Shown here in pieces: positions 45,144-57,099 of a stretch of 64,000 nucleotides of DNA. Position numbers and translations under genes: made by a program. The stretch is from contig CM068543.1 of NCBI GenBank assembly GCA_035048495.1, positions 27,517,751 to 27,581,750 on the forward strand, written 5' to 3'. This DNA comes from Euptelea pleiosperma (Eukaryota > Streptophyta > Magnoliopsida > Ranunculales > Eupteleaceae). Under the pieces are notes generated by a model. That model was given only the letters and a program-made list of their open reading frames with translations, made no database searches and was not told where the DNA came from. Positions within the stretch are counted from its first letter, which is position 1. Each line of letters starts with the position of its first letter.

Positions 45144-46925
45144 GGTCGTTGTGGTAATTCCTAGCAACCTCAGGGCCTTATATGTAGATCTAGAAACCAA
45201 AAATCAAAGGTGGTCCACCTCCGTTGACCGGCCAAAATATGAATCATGTGGCACGTTTTTAGAGTACCCTGACTGTATGTATGTTTGGTCAATCCCTGGG
45301 TGGATCTAGAAACCAAAAATCAACCTGATTAGTGATTTCTAAGCGTTGGATTGGAGTCATTTTCATGTGGCCAGCCCGCAACCCAACCCTGGATCCACCA
45401 AGCCTGCGGCCCAGCCCATTATCAATCCTGTCGGCCCGACTATGGACCGGGCCACAGGCTGAGTCTGGGTTTGAGTTTTGGACTGAGGCCCGGCCCAAGT
45501 AGTGTTGCGGGCCTCGTCAACCCAGCCTGACGGGCAAAATTGCCACCCATATGCGACGTGGTGTTTTTAGGTGCATGCCAAGATCAAAAAACACTAGGGT
45601 AAAAAATTTCTTGGCAGGGCAGGCGTCCAAGATCTTAAAAGGGAAGGTGACGAGATTTGAGAGGCTCCAAAGGGTGTTTTTTGGAAGGGTCGTGGGCGAT
45701 GAATCTCTTGAATCCAATGGTCAATAACCTCGACCGAATAATTTTCTGTCTGGTTATCCGTGGGATAGCATTTTCCCTTACTTTTTCAAGCACTAAAACA
45801 ATCTCCTCAATGAGAAATGCTAGCAAACAACGCCTTTAATGCGTTGCACAGATTCACTTCCGCATAAAACCAAAGACAGTTGTATTTATTCCATATAAGC
45901 TTTGGGGACAAACTTTAAGACAGGAAGGTAGACGGTGACTCTGGTCCCATCGATGTTTTTACTCCCAACTTTCATAAACCATAGACCGAACCCACCAGCT
46001 CATCTGTACCGACAGTTCCTTTTTATCAGGGCCCCTCCTGCTTCTGCAGACCCCAATATCATTCGGATCATGTGATCAGTAAAGAAAGCCTATAGCTCTA
46101 ATCGGATGGTACAGATTTCTCGACAATGAAAAAACATTGGAGGGGTCCACTGAAAATGGTCGATCAGTTGGTGGGCCTCACATTACGTGTATGATGACGC
46201 CAGACACCACCGACTTGTGCAGTGGACTTAAACCATTTATGACTGAATTTTGCAACTTCCTAGATCACCATGACAGACCTTTCTTTCTGTCTACAAACGT
46301 TTTGTAAAAGGACAAATTCTTCCTCACGCCTTTGGCAGCCTTTGGATGAGAAGATAACGTTGGCAAAGGTAGTGTTTCTTTACTTCTGTTGCAACTTGAA
46401 GACCCTCTCTAGTCTACGCTCTGTTCCTAGTTTGAAAAGCACCGCAGTATTGTGTGGGCCCATTTCTTGGAAGGAATACAGTCCATAATCAATCACAGCC
46501 GTGAAATGTGTGGGACTTCTTCATAGTGGATAAATCAAAAGTTACTGTAGCCTATTATTATTTCTGATCATTGATCATTAAAAATAGGACAATGGATCAG
46601 ATGGTTGTGACCAACACAGCTCATCCAACCGGGATTGGGATCGGAGCCCACCAATCCGATCCAGACCAGGCTCTGTGTCGCCCCAAGATCATTGTTTTAC
46701 AAAGACGGGCCGATCGCGATCCCAGGACTGTCAAGGGAGTAGAAGGACATTTTAGGTTCTTAAAGAGTTTCACTCAAGTTTCAATTTAAGCACGTGCATT
46801 TTTACAAGTACTTCCCACGTAAGCTATAAGCTAGTTAATGCAATGAATTTTGTTTAACCCAAAAAATTAGCTTAAAACACGGAAAAACTACTTTCCATAA
46901 GTTTTAAGTTGAGTTTTTGCTTATT
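45144..46925. other. MITE fragments then unassigned sequence
   Basis: 45230-45545 is a family I arm next to a GGCCCGG-rich segment. From about 45546 to 46925 I recognise no gene, repeat or motif; ORFs are short and unsupported. Confidence 0.45.
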
Positions 46926-48400
46926 TTGAAATCACCAGTAGACCTACAAACAAAAAATCAGCTTAATTGACGATTTCTATGCAATGTATTTGAACAACCA
47001 GAAAGCAACTTAATTGGTGATTTCTATCGAATGTATTTGGACATTTTATTAAGAGGAAGTTTTTGGATTTGAGTTTTTTTTGGGTGCCAAATCTAACCGT
47101 TAGAAATCACCAATCAAACTATTTTTAGAGGTGGGCCTAACATACAGAAAGTTAGTGGGCCCAAAAAGCCCTCCACGTGGCATATTGGGAGGGGATACTT
47201 CAAACTTTGAAATAGCTAGGACAGGAAAAACTTTTTTCTAACAGGGATCCCACAAAGAAAAATAAATAAATAAAGTTTAAAAGTTTGGTAGCTTTTTGAA
47301 CAGGAGATTGTTTTTGTAGTCATGTCAAAAGCGTCAGGTAGCCCAATTTTTGTTACTCACCGCTGCCCTCTGGCCCATTGATCACATGGATGTTTAGCCG
47401 ACCTCTTATTAGATATACACACCAAAAATCACCTTGATTGGTAATATTTAGCCATTAGATTTTAGTACTTTTAAAGCCGTTATTATAGCCGTTGGATTCA
47501 ACCATTTGTTTCAGCAATAAAATCAACGGCTACAAAATAATTAAACAAGCTGAATATTTGTATGAATGTCTAAGAAAGGGTAAGCTAAACATCCATGCGG
47601 TCAGTGGGTCCAGATGGCAGCGGTGGATAACAAAAATGCACTAGCTCGTTACATTTTTTTTTCTCTTCTTTGACTTAGAAAAATTAATGTGGTGTATGTA
47701 AACTGTACAAAAGTCAAATCTGTCCCCACAAGCACATGTTAGGCAAACCTAAAAGTCTTCCAATCAAGATCAATGGTGGTAAAGTATCTCTGATTGATCT
47801 TCAGATCTTATTATCTTGCACGATAACCACACATGATCCAAGAAAAATTTGTCCTCTCGTGCAACCATTCTCCCTTCTCATGGCACGTCAAAAGCTTGAT
47901 TCATGTTGGTATCCTAAGTTGTCCCCTTCAGGTGGGCCCACCTTGTTTTCGCACTTCTGTAAAACACAAGAGTGAAGATGGGAACATGATATTATATGAT
48001 ATCCGTGTTCACGATTCCATAAGAAAGACAATCATCCTTACACCATCCCAATATCAATTTAATTATATCTTATTAATCTTCTTTAATAAGGAAAAAAGAT
48101 TTGCTACTATACTCTCTTTCTGGACACAAGTTTGATCCACCATCCCCTGACAAAATGCCACCTGCCTTACTCTTTTGGGCCCATTGACCCATGAATGTTT
48201 TGCCCACCTCTTGGTGGCCCTACACAACAAAATAAGCCTGATTTTGTGATTTCTAGTACTTTTGATTTTTCATCATGGGCTTGGAAGCCAAGTAAGGGCT
48301 GATCACGCAGCCCATGATGAACAATACTTGAATCAAACGGCTAAAAATCACCAATCAGGTTTAATTTTGTTCATCTGGTCAGTGGGCCCGGATCAAACTT
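46926..48400. mobile_element. Cluster of three fold-back MITE copies
   Basis: About 46930-47190 and 48135-48395 belong to the group with CCTACA..CCAAAAATCAG and GGTGATTTCTA arms; the latter is bounded by GTTTGATCC and GGATCAAAC. About 47335-47670 resembles the GTAACAAGC-ended element at 38305. 47680-48130 between them is unassigned. Confidence 0.55.
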
Positions 48401-48682
48401 TTTTCCTAATAACGCCTGCCCGTCGATCAAGGGCAGCCGGCGATCTTAATCATTTGTAAATGGAGCTTTTATTACTTGCAAAATGTATGTGGGTGATCGG
48501 ATGGTCATGATCAACTAATAAATACGAATATTATGAATAATTATTTTATTTATTTATTCTAGGTTCTAATTATTCTTATCTTTGTTTAGAGATGTTAGGG
48601 ATCGAAGCCGCGAGAATCGAAGCCGGGATAATCACCCATGGAGACTCTTGTCCGCAATCTGTGTTGGGCTTTGCATTGGCTG

Positions 48683-49055
48683 GAGTAGAACTTTGCTGAC
48701 CGCGCTGGTCAGCGGAATTTCTGACCAACCAAAATTTGAGCCACGTGGCTCATTCTTAGAGGATTCTGACCGTATGGATGTTTGACCAATCCCTAAGTGG
48801 ATCAGGAATGATTTCTAAGCATTGGATTGGAGTCGTTTTCATGGGTTTGGTTTTAACCGTGGAATTGAAGCATTATTATCTAATACAAAGATCCAAAACG
48901 TTTGAAATCACTAATCAGGTTGATTTTTGGTATAGCTCCACCAAAGGATTAAACCAAACATCCATACGGTCACCGTCCTCTAATACTGACACGCGGCTCA
49001 TATTGTAGTCGGTCAGCAACTTTGATGGCCGTCACCAGTCAACAAAGTTCTACTC
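48683..49055. mobile_element. Family I MITE upstream of XYL1
   Basis: The ends are GAGTAGAACTTTGCTGACC and GTCAACAAAGTTCTACTC with the usual core. The outside 9-mers do not match cleanly, so it is an old or rearranged copy. It lies about 370 bp from the XYL1 TATA box and could affect that promoter (inference). Confidence 0.7.
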
Positions 49056-49428
49056 TGCATGGATATTCATCAAAGTGGTTTGATTTGGTATATCGTAACG
49101 TACCATATTAAATGGTACATATGAACGTATTACAGCGAATTTGCTGAATCAACACCAATCAACATGGTAATTGGAGACGTAAATCCATGTCGTTTCAGAC
49201 TTCCTCCCCAAGGTGGAAAATTTTTGACTCATGCATTGCGTGAGACATCACCATGGATTGATTGACGGCCCTGATTTTCGTGAGAGCCCAACCAAGAACA
49301 GCTCTGTATGAGTAACAACCTGGAAGATTTGGAAGAGATAAGGAAAGAACATTCTAAAATAACCATCGATCGTGTCTACTTTAAGGATCGTGGTTATCCT
49401 TAATATCCTTGAAAATCGCTTCAATGTT

Positions 49429-49436
49429 TATAAATA
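49429..49436 (+). promoter_or_regulatory. TATA box of XYL1
   Basis: TATAAATA followed by CAAAG, 192 bp upstream of the chosen ATG. It would give a 5' UTR of roughly 160 bases, rich in CT and CA as is usual for plant leaders. Confidence 0.65.
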
Positions 49437-49627
49437 CAAAGAACCCATCTCTTCTCTACTCAAAGAATTCTAGCAGCTTTGAACCATTAAAGGAGTGGGA
49501 CCCAGAGACCATCATCATCACATGCAAATGATCATCAATCCACCTCACACATGTATCTGATGACCATCTTTGCCTTTATATGAACCCCAACTGTCCCTCT
49601 GAGCTTCTCCGCCCAAGACTAGTGAAG

Positions 49628-52600
49628 ATGTTCTCTTCTTCTTCATCTTCTTGTTCTTCCCCTTCCTCTCCATTACTTCTTGCTTTTCTCTTTGCTTTTC
49701 TTCTGTGTATCACTGTAGTTTCATCCACCACCAAGATCGGCCAAGGCTACCGTCTTATTTCCATCGAAGAATCTCCAAATGGAGGCCTCATTGGCCACTT
49801 GCAAGTTAAGAAGAAAACCAAAACATATGGTCCTGATATTCCCCATTTACAGCTCTTTGTTAAGTATGTTCTTCTCTTCCCTTTTTTTTTTTTTTTATAT
49901 GATCACATGCATGTGGTTCTTCTCAGTTCTCACTAACAACTACCGTTTGATCTTTGATTTTCTAGGCATGAAACCCAAGATCGATTAAGGGTTCATATTA
50001 CTGATGCAGAGAAGCAAAGATGGGAAGTACCGTACGGATTACTACCAAGAGAATCACCACCTTCATTGATGAAAACTATTGGGAAATCTAGGAAAATCCC
50101 CTTAAAAGCTCCTGAGGACTCAGGAACTGAGCTTATCTTCAGCTACACTTCAGACCCATTTGGGTTTGCAGTGAAAAGGAAATCAAATGGGCAAACCCTT
50201 TTCAATTCAAGCTCTGATGAATCAGACCCTTTTGGGAATTTGGTGTTTAAAGACCAATATTTGGAAATATCAACCAAATTGCCTAAGGATGCTTCATTGT
50301 ATGGTCTTGGGGAGAACACACAACCCAATGGAATTAAATTACAGCCCAATGATCCTTATACTTTGTATACCACCGACATCTCCGCCATTAATCTCAACAT
50401 GGATTTGTATGGGTCCCATCCTGTTTACATGGATCTTAGGAATGTGGGTGGACAGGCTTCTGTTCATGGAGTTCTCTTGTTAAACAGCAATGGAATGGAT
50501 GTGGTTTACAGTGGCAGCTCTTTAACTTACAAGGTTATTGGGGGTGTGTTGGATTTCTATTTCTTTGCAGGTCCTACACCTTTGGATGTTGTGGATCAGT
50601 ACACTCAGTTCGCGGGTCGACCCGCTCCCATGCCTTACTGGGCTCTAGGTATGTTTTGCTTTTGCCCCTTTTGTTTATTCCAGCATACATTGTGATCAGT
50701 ATTGTTAGCTTATTTTTTTAATTGATTGAGTTATTTAATGGGAAATGATCTACCTTGTCAGCATAATTAAGTTGCTCTGCTGCATTATTTATATCTTGAG
50801 TTTTGTTCCTGTGTGAATCTGTATAAGCATTGCTTCCTGTTCAATCAGTAACCATACATGCCCATTGAACCAGATGGTCTTAGTCATTGATTAGTTGATC
50901 TGTTTGTTGACTGCTGACTATAATGCTATTGATCTACTTAAAATGAGTAATGGGTCGAAATAAGTATTGGCTGATGGGTATGATTTATTTCGGGTAATTG
51001 CCAATTAATGGTGTGGCCCCGGTTGGTTCGACGATTACGAGTCGATGACCATGTAATTAGCTGGTTGTGGTATTGATGGTGTTTCAATTCATGTCTATAT
51101 AAGCTGTAGTTTACTGTAAGATCTATATATTATGCTCTAGAGAACACTGAGATGCAGGTCCTTCTCCTTGCATCTCACTTTTGAATTTTCTGCTCTTTAG
51201 ATATCCTCCAAAGGAAAGATTGAAATCTTTCCCACATCTTTTCAAAAAGGCAAAAGTAGAGATCCACTAAATGGTGCTCAGCTTTTCATACCATGCTAAA
51301 GTTATCTTTGATCTTCCATAAATGGAAGGGGACCCTACACCATCTGATCTTTTAATGGACAAGTTAATGGTGGTGGTTGGATAGGGGACCACCTGCTGTG
51401 AAAAATCAACAGGCATTGTGTGTAAGCATCCGTTTCTGTAGATGGTCCAATTGTCCTGCAGCTCCTGTTGCACAATCAAATGACTATCAGCATGCGAAGA
51501 ATATCACTAGATCATTACCCTCTTATTGTATTAAAACTTTTGATTGTCATGTTTTCTTTTTCTTTTTTTTTTCTTTTTTTAAACAAGATTTAACTTTTGA
51601 TTATCATGTTAGTAGAAAAATGACTCAGAACTGAGAGTACCACTCCGAGGTCCTAAATTGAAGGGAAAACTGATGATGCTTCCTAGCAGCATTGGTGGGT
51701 CTTTCCCTACTTAGGGCGTGGTTAGAAAATAAGACCGATCTAAGAAGTGGCAAATTGATTGAATTGTCCAAAATGATGGGTATGTAGGCCACATGTATGG
51801 TATGTAGTGTGGGGGCATAATCCTTATTCGCTCTTTTCTCCTAGTGAGCATCTTATAATAACTTTATATCGAATGGAAAAAGTTTTTCTGGAGCTACATT
51901 CCAGGTGCCTTCACTGTAGTGCAGGCTTTTCTGGATGGTCTGCATTGGCGATGTGGATGATGCCCTTGTCCACATCATGCATATAGTCTACCATGTATTG
52001 TACTTATTCCTACCACTCGCAGCCATTGAAAATTTTAAACAAGAATGGATAGAAAAATGCAATAGAAAGATGCCTCTTTTTGCCACTTGATGGAGTGCTG
52101 TCGGGCTGAAACTTGCCACGTGGGGATTTGATATTATCCTAATCTTATCAAATCTAATCCTAATTGAGATTTGATATTATCTTAATCTTGTGATGAGATA
52201 CACCGATAATGATATGGTGTACTCACACAATTTATTGCAATATAGGGAGATGTTGAGGTGGCAAAACACTACCTAAGCTGCCACATGCAAAGAAAACCCA
52301 CAACTCTTGAGAAGAATTCTGGATTGCAGTTCCAGAAAACCTGCCCCAATATTTAGTACTATGTGCTTATATTGACAAATTCTTTTGCCTAATTTGAATT
52401 TAGTACAATCAATCAACAATTTTTAAGTAATTATATTATACATATATGATGCCTTGGTTCTCCCTCTGGTCATGCATCATAAATCCTGACTCATTCCAGT
52501 ACATTTTATTTATTTGGATCATCCACTGGCACTCCCATATAACCAATTAAGTTTAGCCTTCAGAAGACTTGATGATCCTTGAACAACTGGAGCCCATAAT

Positions 52601-54603
52601 CCTATCTCTTTGTCAGATATATTGTAGATAAAGCTCAATCATTATCATTAGATCATGATCTAACTGTGGATGGGGAAGAAGTGCATGTTGAGAATAAGCA
52701 AGCCAACTTACCATTTCATTTTACAGGATTCCACCAATGCAGATGGGGTTATCGGAATGTATCAGTAACTGAATCTGTTGTTGAGAACTATAGGAAGGCC
52801 AAGATCCCTCTCGATGTGATTTGGAATGACGATGATCACATGGATGCAGCCAAAGACTTCACTCTTGATCCCATCAACTTCCCTCGACCAAAGCTCTTGG
52901 CGTTCCTCGACAAAGTGCATTCACGAGGGATGAAATACATTGTCCTCATTGACCCTGGAATCGGTGTTAATTCCTCTTATGGCGTATACCAACGAGCGAT
53001 GGCTGATGACATCTTCATTAAGTATGAGGGTGAGCCGTTCCTAGCTCAGGTCTGGCCTGGGCCTGTCTACTTCCCTGATTTTCTTAACCCGAAAACTGTG
53101 TCATGGTGGACTGATGAGATCACTCGATTCCATCAACTCGTACCCGTCGATGGCCTGTGGATTGACATGAACGAACCTTCTAATTTCTGCTCTGGGAAAT
53201 GCCAAATCCCAAAGGACCGGCCATGTCCTGGCTCTGGACCAGGTTGGGAATGTTGCTTGGACTGTAAGAACATAACGAAGACTAGATGGGATGATCCTCC
53301 TTACAAGATAAATGCTTCAGGTTTGCATGTGCCATTAGGTTTCAAGACTATAGCCACCAGCGCTGTTCACTACAACGGGGTCTTGGAGTACAATGCACAC
53401 AGTCTCTACGGTTTATCTATGGCCGTTGCGACTCACAAAGCCCTTCTAGGGCTTGAAGGCAAGCGGCCATTTGTGTTAACACGCTCGACATTTGTTGGGT
53501 CAGGCAAATATGCTGCGCATTGGACTGGTGATAACCAGGGCACCTGGGAAAACCTCCGGTATTCAATCTCCACCATGCTAAATTATGGTATATTTGGGAT
53601 GCCGATGGTCGGTTCAGATATATGTGGATTTTACCCTCAACCCACTGAAGAGCTCTGTAACCGTTGGATCGAGCTTGGTGCATTCTACCCCTTCTCGAGG
53701 GACCATGCCAACTTCTATTCCCCCAGCCAGGAGCTCTATGTGTGGGACTCTGTTGCAGAATCAGCTCGAAATGCACTGGGTATGCGATACAAGATCCTCC
53801 CATACTTATACACCTTGAACTATGAGGCTCACAGTACCGGGGCCCCAATTGCTCGGCCAATTTTCTTCTCATTCCCAAATTTCACAAAGAGCTATGGGCT
53901 GAGCACTCAGTTCTTGCTAGGGAGTAGTGTGATGGTGTCACCTGTGCTCAAGAATGGGACTTCGAAAGTTAAAGCACTCTTTCCTCCAGGTACTTGGTAC
54001 AGCTTGTTCGATATGACACAGACAATTGTATCTAAAGAAGGGCATTACCTCACACTTGATGCACCATTGCATGTAATCAATGTGCATATCTATCAGAACA
54101 CAATACTCCCCATGCAACAAGGTGGGTTGACTTCTATGGAGGCAAGAATGACGCCTTTTAGCCTTGTAGTAACCTTCCCGGCGGGAGCTTCTGATGGAGA
54201 GGCCAAAGGGAAGCTGTTCCTCGACGACGATGAGCTTCCTGAGATGAAGCTTGGAAATGGGTATTCTACTTACGTTGAATTCTATGCTACTATGAGTCAG
54301 AAGACAGTGAAGGTGTGGTCGGAAGTTCAAGAGGGTAAGTTCGCATTGGAGAAGGGGTGGATTGTAGAGAAGGTGACCGTCTTGGGATTGGAAAAAGTTG
54401 GAGGAGCGCTTGCTGTTGAGGTCGACGGAAAGCCCTTGACGGACATTTCTAATGTTGAATTCAGTGCTTCAGAACAGAGGCACTTGGAGAGGTTAGAAGA
54501 TGGAGGGGATAAAATAAAGAGTATGATGGTGGAGGTCAAGGGATTGGAATTGCCTGTAGGGAAGAATTTTGCTTTGTCCTGGCAAATGGGCATCAAAGGT
54601 TGA
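49628..54603 (+). CDS. XYL1: Alpha-xylosidase 1 (GH31), three exons
   Basis: Predicted 931-residue secreted enzyme that removes alpha-1,6-xylose from the non-reducing end of xyloglucan oligosaccharides in the cell wall. Exons: 49628-49863, 49966-50648, 52727-54603; introns start GTATGT and end in TAG or CAG, and both junctions keep frame (K79 and G307 are split codons). The ATG at 49628 is preferred over the in-frame ATG at 49580 because it has A at -3 and is followed directly by a Ser-rich signal peptide (hydrophobic core [16 protein letters not shown], residues 16-31). The GH31 catalytic domain is in exon 3: nucleophile D453 in [12 protein letters not shown] and acid/base D575 in [34 protein letters not shown]-like and [17 protein letters not shown] segments match plant XYL1 rather than plain alpha-glucosidase. 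Length is close to Arabidopsis XYL1 (915). No stop or frameshift is seen. Confidence 0.95.
49864..49965 (+). other. XYL1 intron 1
   Basis: 102 bp, from GTATGTTC to TTTTCTAG, with a T-rich run near 49882. It is a phase 2 intron. Confidence 0.9.
50649..52726 (+). other. XYL1 intron 2, long
   Basis: 2,078 bp, from GTATGTTTTG to TTTTACAG; phase 1. It holds AT- and T-rich sequence and scattered short ORFs but no exon or intact transposon that I can recognise. A short imperfect direct repeat (TTTGATATTATC..AATCTT) lies at about 52128-52190. Confidence 0.85.
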
Positions 54604-55176
54604 GAGAAAATTAGGTTCTCTGGCTATGAAACTGCTCTTCCTTTACCACGCAAACAAAGAGTTATGCATGGATCTTCACTGCTTTTTTTTTTCTTTCTTT
54701 AAAGGTTTATCATTGAAGTTGAAGCCAGTTAAATCTTAAAGCCTTGTAGCCTTGGCAACTTTTAAGACTTGTTCTTAGATGGTTTATGTGGAAAAACTTT
54801 AGATGCAGAGGGTTTTGGAGGATGCAGAGGATGAGTGGTAAATCGGGACCACAAATCTTGAATTTTTCCAAACCAGAGTTTAAAATTAAAGTTATATTAA
54901 TTAGTTTCCTTTCTAAAACAAACAAGTAAAAATTAAGTGTTCTTATATGGGTTGTGTGCAACCTATAACCATCAATTTAGTTAGGGGTTGAGCATGTTGA
55001 TCCTGGCTTGCCTACTGAAAATGAAAAGGAAAAAAAGCACCAATTTCTTTCATAGTTTCCAAGCTGAGAAATTAGACTGATACATCTAGGGCTGTATCGA
55101 TACAAGTTTGAGGCCTAAGGCCCAAACTCTATATAAAGATTTTTTTATATTTAATATATTAATATATATGGTATTA
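54604..55176. other. XYL1 3' UTR and intergenic region
   Basis: The first one to three hundred bases should be 3' UTR; no canonical AATAAA is evident, which is common in plants. The rest is AT-rich without a feature. Confidence 0.5.
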
Positions 55177-56080
55177 ATTGGGTTTGGCATAAGGATGTGC
55201 CTACTAAAATTGGGATCTTCGTGTGGAAATTAGCTCAAGGTGTTATCCCAGTTGATTCTATGCTCCAAAAGAGGTTTGTCAGCATGGCTTCTCGATGTTA
55301 TTGCTGCTCTTCGCCTAAAATTGAGAACCTCAAACACTTGTTCGTTGATAGTGAAATTGCCAAAGACGTGTGGGAACAGTTTGAACGCATCTTTGAGATT
55401 AATACTCGTAATTGTGTTGGGATTGGGGCGATCTTGTGTAAATGGTTCACTGTGACTTCTCGACATTTGCAAGTGGGTATCCTACACGTCATTGCTCCTA
55501 GATTTTATAGAAAATTTGGTTGGAGAGAAATAAGCGTAAATATGAGGGTAAATGCACTGACAACACCCTTATCAAAAGGAAAATATGGCGCTGGCTTAGT
55601 GACATTAATTTATAGCCCCCACGAAAACCAATGAGAATAGGTTCATCTGCATTTTGGAAAAGCTTCAGCTGGTGGACTTTAAAGTCCCAACTGGAAGGTC
55701 GAATATTGTCTATTAGAAGAAGCCAAATGTTGGGAGAGTGGGGCTTTTTCCAATCATAATCTTGCAAGTGGTGGGGGCGTCATTAGAGATCATATTGGTA
55801 ACCTTATTGTGGCTTTCCATTCTTTTTATGGTGAGGGAACTAATAACTTTGCAGAGATGAGGGCATTGTTTGCAAGAAGCTCGGTCTCCATAAAGTTCAT
55901 ATTCAGTCAGATTCGAAGCTAGTGATATCGTGGGTCACTGAGTTTGTTGCTCTTCCTTGGCTTCTTAAACTATGGTGGTATAAAGTCATGGGCATCTTAA
56001 AAGAGTTCGTATTCTCTCTATCCCATATCTATAAAGAGTCAAATGCTACTGCGAATTAAATGGTCTCGAATGGGTTACTC
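55177..56080 (+). pseudogene. Second LINE/RNase H-type fragment, decayed
   Basis: The left part reads KIGIFVWKLAQGVIPVDSML, then a zinc-binding-like CYCCSSPKIENLKHLFVDSE, the end of a zf-RVT domain. Further right, in changing frames, come GGGVIRDHIGNLIVAF, NFAEMRAL and IQSDSKLVISWV, the parts of an RVT_3-type RNase H, and finally YKESNATAN. Frameshifts and stops break it. It is of a different sequence lineage from the LINE at 43745, and the reverse transcriptase is absent. I did not find a target duplication. Confidence 0.8.
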
Positions 56081-56100
56081 GTATGTAGAGTTCAGTGATA

Positions 56101-56275
56101 ATGGCCCCTCTAAACTTGTTGGTATTATTCAAATGGACAAAATTGGTACGCCATACATGGCGCTGGCTTAGTGACATTACTTCGTAGAATGGCCCCTCTA
56201 AACTTGTTGGTATTATTCGATTGGACAAAATTGGTACGCCTTATATGGCGTTGGCTTAGTGAAATTACTCCATTT
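56101..56275. repeat. 88-bp direct repeat, two units
   Basis: ATGGCCCCTCTAAACTTGTT starts units at 56101 and 56189, each ending with TGGCG(C/T)TGGCTTAGTGA. The tail segment (TGGCGCTGGCTTAGTGACAT) also occurs at about 55587 inside the LINE remnant, so the repeat may have grown out of that element. Confidence 0.8.
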
Positions 56276-56313
56276 TTTAAGCGAAGAAAGTCGTTTTAAG
56301 CGAAGAAAGTCAT

Positions 56314-56348
56314 TTTCAGCTATATATATATATATATATATAGCTGAA
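56314..56348. repeat. Perfect palindrome built on an (AT)n core
   Basis: TTTCAGCT, then an AT dinucleotide run, then AGCTGAAA. It can extrude as a cruciform. Two AAGCGAAGAAAGT direct repeats precede it. Confidence 0.75.
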
Positions 56349-56689
56349 AGCTGTTTTTTGAGTAAAAAAAGATTCTTTAAAATTTTGCTAGCTGAATGAG
56401 CATAATAAACAAAGAAACCGTTGTTGGTAGAAGTCCCTTAAAAAAAAATAAAGTCATTATATTGGTGGGGCCAACTAAAAGAAGATAGACATTTTGCATT
56501 AATGATGATCCAAACGACCTTTTTAATAAAAACACACTTTCAAAAATATATTTTCAGAGAAGTCATTTTTTTTTATAATGAATACTTTTTTTGAAAAATT
56601 GCGATCCAAACACACCCTAACTCTCCATATAATAGAAATCTTTATTTAACAACTATTCTTGATAATAGATGCAGAGGACTCCCATTGCA

Positions 56690-57000
56690 GTCCATGCAGA
56701 GGATTCACTTGGCCCTACATCTTTTTTTGGGCCCAATTACTGTGTGGATGCTCAGCCCTCCTATTGGTGGATAAACCAACTTAAAAATCAGCTTAATTGA
56801 TGATTTCTTGTCATTGGATTTACTACCTAAAAATCATGCTTGAGTCCAGCCAACGGCTAGAATCAATACTAAAAAGTACTAAAATCTATGGCTAGAGATA
56901 ACCAATCATGTTGATTTTTGGTTTGTTATCCAAGAAAAGGTGAACTAAACATCCATGTGGTTAGTGGGCCTGAAATAAATGTGCTATGTAGAGCCTGGGC
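56690..57000. mobile_element. Fold-back MITE related to the 38305 element
   Basis: Arms with GTGTGGATGCTCAGC and CTAAACATCCATGTGG and a CTAGAATCA / TACTAAAATC centre match the copies at 38305 and 47335. Borders are uncertain. Confidence 0.55.
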
Positions 57001-57099
57001 GTGATTGATGGTAGTTCCTGGTTTGCTGCAAATCTACTTAATATTTACTACATCTCAACAACTGAAGTTTAGGATTGATGGATGGTGCTAAGGCCCACT

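Noticed and set aside
48674..49064. Target duplication for the family I MITE upstream of XYL1
   Set aside because: The outside sequences share only TGCAT at unequal distances from the tips; this is not convincing.
52666..52726. Exon 3 of XYL1 starting at an upstream in-frame codon
   Set aside because: The open frame before 52727 is intron sequence: the CAG acceptor at 52724-52726 and the conserved join from PYWALG into FHQCRWGY place the exon edge at 52727.
53417..53878. A 153-codon ORF opposite XYL1
   Set aside because: It is the antisense shadow of the conserved GH31 catalytic exon.
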